Assembly: GCF_051811025.1 (NCBI RefSeq)
Contig: NZ_JBPWQE010000001.1
Span: 806,001 to 870,000, forward strand
DNA length: 64,000 nucleotides
Direction: 5' to 3'
Source of the DNA: Tardiphaga sp051811025
Lineage (GTDB): Bacteria; Pseudomonadota; Alphaproteobacteria; Rhizobiales; Xanthobacteraceae
Shown here: positions 59,699-64,000 of the stretch, piece after piece
How positions within the stretch are numbered: position 1 is the stretch's first letter
Layout: each line of letters begins with the position of its first letter
Translations under genes and position numbers: made by a program
Notes under the pieces: model-generated
What the model saw: only the letters and a program-made list of their open reading frames with translations
Told to the model about the DNA's origin: nothing
The model's database searches: none

Positions 59699-60541
59699 TC
59701 AGTCGAGTGTAAGCGTGAGACCGACGGCCAGTGTCTGGGCGAGACACATGGGAGCAACCATCGTGCGGAGTGCGGCTTCCGGCATATCCGGAATTTCGAA
59801 GACGACGCTGGCCCCTTCGACAATAGGGCTCAGCAAGCTGTCCGTGATCGAAATGGCCGGCAAGCGGCGGGCTACGAGCTCCGGAAACAGTCGTGCTGTG
59901 TCGGGATTGTAGACCCTGAAGCTGATGGCAACGAGCGCATCGGCAGGTGTCGCCGAGGCGGCCTGGTCGCCAAGCGCGCTGCCAAGCCCATCGAGGATGA
60001 CAACGCGGCGCCCGAGTTTGCGCAGAACATACGTCAGATGAGCTGCGACCGGGAAAGAGCCGCCGAGGCCCAGGACGTAGATCGTCTCTGCGGCGCCGAG
60101 CAGTTCGATCGCGCGCGCAAGATCTGCCTGCCTTACGCGGTCCTGCAGGCTCTCGAGCGAGACCATGCCTTCTGACGCGAAGCGGGTCAGAACCGCCTGC
60201 GGATTGTTCGCATCCTGAAAGCGGCCATCGCGTCGCAGCCCGGTGATGCGCTCCTTGTAGCTCGGCGGCACGCTGGCGACGAGCCTTGAACGGAACACCT
60301 GTTGCAATTCCGTGAAGCCGCCATAGCCCAGTGCACGCGCAAATCTCACAATGGCGGACGGCTGAACCTTCGCACGCTGTGAAACTTCCGCGACGGTCCC
60401 GAGCGCCATCTCGGTGGGATGCTCGAGTGCAAACTCAGCGATCACACGGAGGCGATCTGAAAAATCCGGATGTTGGCGCGCGATCTCATGACGAAGGTTT
60501 TCATAAGTGCCGTGCTGGAGGGCTTTGGCTTTAGTGGGCAT
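59699..60541 (-). CDS. MurR/RpiR-family transcriptional regulator
   Basis: A 280-residue regulator with an N-terminal helix-turn-helix of the RpiR type (about residues 30-80: EMALGTVAEVSQRAKVQPSAIVRFARALG) and a C-terminal SIS sugar-isomerase-like domain (GAAETIYVLGLGGSFPVAAHLTYVLRKLG). Regulators of this family often sense phosphosugars, but many alphaproteobacterial members control ABC importers of other compounds. It is divergent from the ABC substrate-binding protein gene, with a dyad in between (60586-60611), so it very likely controls that operon. Confidence 0.9.
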   Translation of the reverse strand: MPTKAKALQHGTYENLRHEIARQHPDFSDRLRVIAEFALEHPTEMALGTVAEVSQRAKVQPSAIVRFARALGYGGFTELQQVFRSRLVASVPPSYKERITGLRRDGRFQDANNPQAVLTRFASEGMVSLESLQDRVRQADLARAIELLGAAETIYVLGLGGSFPVAAHLTYVLRKLGRRVVILDGLGSALGDQAASATPADALVAISFRVYNPDTARLFPELVARRLPAISITDSLLSPIVEGASVVFEIPDMPEAALRTMVAPMCLAQTLAVGLTLTLD

Positions 60542-60585
60542 GCGGTTGGCTCGTATTTGCGGTCATCGATTTCTTTGACTTGTAT

Positions 60586-60611
60586 ATTCCACTTTACATA
60601 GTTCGTGGAAT
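60586..60611. promoter_or_regulatory. Operator-like dyad upstream of the branched-chain-type ABC operon
   Basis: ATTCCAC (60586-60592) and GTGGAAT (60605-60611) form a perfect 7-base inverted repeat with a 12-base spacer. A TTGACT hexamer (60575-60580) precedes it on the plus strand, so a bound repressor would cover the promoter. Repeats of the TGGAAT type are known operators of RpiR-family proteins; that the neighbouring RpiR protein binds it is inference. Confidence 0.55.
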
Positions 60612-60676
60612 GTTTATTCTAAGTCCATACAATGCGCGGACATCAATAAAAGAACCGCCGAGTTCAGGAGGAAACA

Positions 60677-61972
60677 ATGAAGCGACGTAGCGATACGTCC
60701 GGGCTGTCCCGGCGTGCCCTCGTGAAGGGCGGCTTGCTGTCTGCCACAGCGACATTTTTCGGTCCATGGCAACACACACGTGTTCTGGCGCAGGGAGAAA
60801 AGAAGCCAATCAAGTTGGGGCTCACCTGTGATGCCAGCGGCCAATACGGCAATAGCGGGCAGGACGATATGCGTGGCATTCGCCTCGCAATTGATGAATT
60901 CAACGTAAAAGGCGGCGTGCTCGGTCGCAAGGTCGAATGGACGACGGCCGACACCGAAACCAACGCAGCGACAGGCACGCGCATCGCGGAGCGTTTCATC
61001 ACGCAGGAGCAGTGTGGCTTCCTGATCGGCGCCGTGCATTCGGGCGTCGCCAATGCCATCACGCAAGTCGCGAATAAATACGGCACCGTCTATTTCAACA
61101 CCAACTCATCGGCTCCGAGTGAAGCAGGCGAGAACTGCTCGCGCGTCAAATTTGTCTGGGATGGGAACGGTACCAATTTTTCCAAAGCCGCCGTCCAGAA
61201 CGCGGTTCAGAAGATTGGCAAGAAGTGGCTGCTGCTGACCAACGACTATGTGTGGGGGCACACGACATCGGCTGCGACCAAAGCCGAGGTCGAGAAGGCC
61301 GGCGGACAGATCATCGATAATCTGCTGATCCCGCAGAATACCCGCGATTTCACGTCGTATCTCCTCAAGGTGCAGCAGGCCAAGCCTGATGTGGTCGCGA
61401 TGGCGGTTGGCGGTGACGATATGAAGGCGCTACGTCAGCAGATCAGCGCGCTGAAGCTGGAAGAGAAAACAGCCTGGGTTAACAATCAGCAGGATTGGCC
61501 TGATATCTGGGGCGCGGAAGATACGCTGTTCGGCGTCTTCGGCACCAACTGGTATCATCTTTTGCCGCTGCCCGGCGTTGCTGAATTCGTCAAGCGCTGG
61601 CAAACGACCTATCCGCAGTCGCCCATTCCGGTGCCGGGGAATGTCTCTTACAACGGTTACATCGCGACACGCGAACTGCTGCGCGCCATCGAGCGCGCCG
61701 GTACGACCAGCAATCATGCTGTGATCAAGCAGTTGGAAGGGCACAAGATGCTCGCTGCCGACCGCATGCAGCATTTCGATGCGTATATCGACCCTGTGAC
61801 GCATCAAGTGCAGCAGACGATTTATCTTGCCCGCCGCAATGCAAAACCCGTCGACAAGACGGATCTATATGAGGTCATCAGCTGGACCAAGCCCGAAACG
61901 GCGGTGGACGATGCCTCATTGGAAAAATGCAAGATGAAGGCGCTCGCCGACGTTCCAGTCTTCGACACATAA
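60677..61972 (+). CDS. Tat-exported ABC substrate-binding protein (branched-chain amino acid/amide type)
   Basis: A 431-residue periplasmic binding protein of the Peripla_BP_6 group (LivJ/UrtA/AmiC-like). The N-terminus has a twin-arginine signal (SRRALVKGG) with a following hydrophobic stretch, so it is exported folded. The core has PIKLGLTCDASGQYG, AIDEFNVKGGVLGRKVEW and FLIGAVHSGVANA. AGGAGG lies 8 bases before ATG. It precedes livH and livM. The substrate could be a branched-chain amino acid, an amide, urea or an aromatic compound; the RpiR-like regulator suggests a non-standard one. Confidence 0.9.
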   Translation: MKRRSDTSGLSRRALVKGGLLSATATFFGPWQHTRVLAQGEKKPIKLGLTCDASGQYGNSGQDDMRGIRLAIDEFNVKGGVLGRKVEWTTADTETNAATGTRIAERFITQEQCGFLIGAVHSGVANAITQVANKYGTVYFNTNSSAPSEAGENCSRVKFVWDGNGTNFSKAAVQNAVQKIGKKWLLLTNDYVWGHTTSAATKAEVEKAGGQIIDNLLIPQNTRDFTSYLLKVQQAKPDVVAMAVGGDDMKALRQQISALKLEEKTAWVNNQQDWPDIWGAEDTLFGVFGTNWYHLLPLPGVAEFVKRWQTTYPQSPIPVPGNVSYNGYIATRELLRAIERAGTTSNHAVIKQLEGHKMLAADRMQHFDAYIDPVTHQVQQTIYLARRNAKPVDKTDLYEVISWTKPETAVDDASLEKCKMKALADVPVFDT

Positions 61973-62041
61973 AGCCTACGCGTGAGCGCCCGGAACATTC
62001 TCCGGGCGCTCGTGCTCGCTCATTGGAATAGATGAACGCTT

Positions 62042-62968
62042 ATGTCGCTGCTCAATCTCCTTCCGCATTTGCTGAACGGTATAGCGCTCGGCTTGCTTTT
62101 TTCTCTGATTGCACTTGGCTTCATGCTGATCCTCGGATTGATGGAGCAGATCAACCTTGCCCATGGCTCATTGTTCGCTCTCGGGGCGTACTTTGCCTAC
62201 GCCATTTGTGGGGCGAAACTGCCGTTGCCGCCGGATGTCCTGATCGCGTGGGCGGGTGTGCCGCTTGGCTTGCGGTTTGCCACAGCAGTTGTCGTAGCCC
62301 CGATCCTGGTTGCGCCCTTTGGTCTTGTGCTCGAGCGACTGATGCGCCGAACCTATGGGCGCGATCCGCTCTATGGGCTTCTGCTCACCTTTGGTGTTGC
62401 CATGGTGCTGGAGGAGTTGATCCGCGTGGTGTGGGGCACGCGCGACTACATGATGCCGGTACCGCGTGACATGTCCGGCGGCTTTATCATGCTCGATCTG
62501 ATCTGGTCGACCTATCGCTTCTGGGCTGCCGGCATGGCGATCGTGGCCATGGGAGCCGTCTGGTTCATCGTCGAACGCACGCGCTTCGGCGCGATGGTCA
62601 AGGCAGGCGCCCATGACAGCGAGATCGTCCAGGCGCTCGGTATCGATCTGACGCGGCTGCGGGTTTGGGTGTTCGTCCTTGGCACGATGCTGGCGGCGTT
62701 CGCCGGTGTGATCATGGCGCCGCTTTGGGGAATCCGGCCGCATATGGGAGTTGATGCCGTTGTGCCGGCATTTCTCATCATCGTGCTCGGTGGCGTCGGA
62801 AGTTTCTGGGGGGCCGCGTTGGGCGGGCTCCTGGTCGGCATGGTGGTCGGGTTGTCCGGTGCCTATGCCTCCGAATGGTCGATGCTGTCCATGTATCTGT
62901 TGCTGATTGTTGTCGTGACGTTCCGCGCACGGGGCCTGTTCGGCAAGAAAAGTGTGTTGGAGGCTTGA
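62042..62968 (+). CDS. Branched-chain-type ABC transporter permease LivH
   Basis: A 308-residue integral membrane permease with eight to nine hydrophobic helices and the LivH pattern GIALGLLFSLIALGFMLILGLM near the N-terminus, EALG-like segment EIVQALGIDLTRLRVWVF and the late FLIIVLGGVGSFWGAALGGLLVG. It pairs with LivM, starting 1 base after its stop. The gap of 69 bases to the binding-protein gene holds no clear structure apart from a short GC-rich repeat. The substrate is determined by the binding protein. Confidence 0.93.
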   Translation: MSLLNLLPHLLNGIALGLLFSLIALGFMLILGLMEQINLAHGSLFALGAYFAYAICGAKLPLPPDVLIAWAGVPLGLRFATAVVVAPILVAPFGLVLERLMRRTYGRDPLYGLLLTFGVAMVLEELIRVVWGTRDYMMPVPRDMSGGFIMLDLIWSTYRFWAAGMAIVAMGAVWFIVERTRFGAMVKAGAHDSEIVQALGIDLTRLRVWVFVLGTMLAAFAGVIMAPLWGIRPHMGVDAVVPAFLIIVLGGVGSFWGAALGGLLVGMVVGLSGAYASEWSMLSMYLLLIVVVTFRARGLFGKKSVLEA

Positions 62969-62969
62969 T

Positions 62970-63983
62970 ATGGCAGCAGCCCGTACGGTTCCGAGCTTCA
63001 CACCCGCGATGCTCGTTACATGGATCCTGTTTGCAACCGTTCCGTTCTGGATCGAGCGGGTCGGTCTCTATCAATATCTCGGGGTCGAGATCCTGATCTT
63101 TGCGCTCTATGCTCTGGCCTACAATCTGGTCCTGGGCCATGCGGGATTGCCGTCGTTCGGGCATGGCGCATTTTTCGGGATTGGTGCCTACGCATTCGGC
63201 CTGGCGCAATCAAACGTCGCGCCGAACCTGTGGGTCTGTCTTGCAGTTGCTGCATTTGCGGCCGCAATAGCGGGCGCTTTTGTGGCGCTCTTCATCTCGC
63301 ACAGACGAGGCATCTATTACGCATTGATGACCATCGCTTTCGGGCAAATCTTCTGGTTCATCGCGATCAAGGCGCACCGGATAACCGGCGGCGAAGATGG
63401 CTTGCTCAAGATCGAGAGGCTACCCGCCTCGCTTGGCATCACCACGTTCAACCTCGGCAGCAATATCGCGCTGTATTACTTCGTGCTCGCAGTCTTCGCT
63501 GTCGTCTCGTTCCTGCTGTGGCGGCTCGTGCATTCCCCGTTTGGGCGGGTGGTGAAGGCCATAAAGCAGAACGAAACACGTGCTCGTTTCGTCGGCTACG
63601 ACGTCTGGCGCTACAAGGCGGCAGTCCTGGTTGTATCCACGACCTTATCAGGACTCGCGGGCGGACTGTTCGCGATGGCACAGACTTCCGCCTTCCCGGA
63701 CGTGATGAGCCTGCACTATTCCGGCTATGTCGTCATGATGACACTGGTGGGCGGCGGGCTTGTCTCGTTCTGGGGGCCCGTCATCGGTGCGGTGGCCTTC
63801 TTTCTTGCACGCGACGTCATCGGATCATTCACCACGGGATGGATGCTGTGGTTCGGCCTGTCGTTTGTTGTCCTGGTGCTTTTCAAGCCGGAGGGAATCG
63901 CCGGCATATTTGCCGGCCTCATGAACGGACGAGACAAGATCGTTCCGCGTCCTGCCGCCACTCCGCAATCGCAGGCGAGGTGA
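62970..63983 (+). CDS. Branched-chain-type ABC transporter permease LivM
   Basis: A 337-residue integral membrane permease with the LivM signature YNLVLGHAGLPSFGHGAFFGIGAYAFG near residue 50 and the loop HRRGIYYALMTIAFGQIFWF, then RAVRD-like AIKQNETRARFVGYDVWRYK that contacts the ATPase. ATG at 62970 has GGAGG 6 bases upstream; an earlier in-frame start at 62952 would overlap livH. Together with livH it forms the membrane core of the importer. Confidence 0.93.
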   Translation: MAAARTVPSFTPAMLVTWILFATVPFWIERVGLYQYLGVEILIFALYALAYNLVLGHAGLPSFGHGAFFGIGAYAFGLAQSNVAPNLWVCLAVAAFAAAIAGAFVALFISHRRGIYYALMTIAFGQIFWFIAIKAHRITGGEDGLLKIERLPASLGITTFNLGSNIALYYFVLAVFAVVSFLLWRLVHSPFGRVVKAIKQNETRARFVGYDVWRYKAAVLVVSTTLSGLAGGLFAMAQTSAFPDVMSLHYSGYVVMMTLVGGGLVSFWGPVIGAVAFFLARDVIGSFTTGWMLWFGLSFVVLVLFKPEGIAGIFAGLMNGRDKIVPRPAATPQSQAR

Positions 63984-63986
63984 GCC

Positions 63987-64000
63987 ATGCCACTGTTTGA
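63987..64000 (+). CDS. First codons of a gene cut by the window end, probably livG/livF ATPase
   Basis: GAGGTGA precedes ATG at 63987, 3 bases after the livM stop, and the frame reads MPLF before the window ends. By position after livM, the ATPase subunit of the importer is expected. Only four codons are visible, so the product is inferred from gene order alone. Confidence 0.4.

Overview
The window reads as a chromosomal segment of an alphaproteobacterium, most likely of the Bradyrhizobium/Rhodopseudomonas/Afipia/Tardiphaga group (Nitrobacteraceae). The evidence is the high-GC codon use, the mix of LysR regulators, acyl-CoA/enoyl-CoA genes and ABC importers, the order histone-deacetylase-like gene - xseB - dxs - tlyA - RNA m5U methyltransferase, and palindromic intergenic repeats of the kind common in that group. 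No tRNA, rRNA, transposase, integrase or CRISPR array was seen.

Layout. 1-6.1 kb: a peptide-type ABC importer (binding protein, two permeases, two ATPases) with a GatC/AtzG-like 65-residue protein and an amidase inserted between the ATPase genes. 6.1-16.1 kb: accessory metabolism (CinA-like protein, exported beta-lactamase-fold hydrolase, two LysR regulators, three SDR/crotonase genes, an acyl-CoA dehydrogenase, an epoxide-hydrolase-like protein). 16.1-26.2 kb: core genes (RNA methyltransferases, dxs, xseB, histone-deacetylase-like hydrolase) and a GGDEF-EAL protein. 26.2-29.0 kb: a repeat-rich stretch with a 5'-nucleotidase whose start region is overwritten by a repeat. 29.0-32.3 kb: enoyl-CoA hydratase, acyl-CoA dehydrogenase and a DUF1232 protein.

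32.3-56.4 kb is the most distinctive part: a lanthanide-type methanol oxidation island. It holds a TonB-dependent receptor, a NarX/NarL-type two-component system, S-formylglutathione hydrolase, a five-gene translationally coupled ABC/beta-propeller operon of the PQQ-alcohol-dehydrogenase-associated type, a CxxxCW rhodanese-like protein with a XoxJ-type binding protein, a zinc hydrolase with a SoxYZ-like carrier, several small exported proteins of unknown role, an AraC regulator, an isolated 26-codon pqqA, xoxF (with the Asp-Tyr-Asp lanthanide signature), a cytochrome c (xoxG), glutathione-dependent formaldehyde dehydrogenase and Gfa. Together these give methanol to formaldehyde in the periplasm (XoxF/XoxG, PQQ plus lanthanide) and formaldehyde to formate in the cytoplasm through glutathione adducts (Gfa, FrmA, FghA). 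The ABC transporter, TonB receptor and relay proteins probably serve cofactor, metal or maturation needs, but their exact substrates cannot be read from the sequence.

56.4-64 kb: a LysR-controlled MFS exporter, an SDR, an RpiR-type regulator, and the first genes of a branched-chain/amide-type ABC importer (Tat-exported binding protein, LivH, LivM, and the first codons of a further gene cut by the window end).
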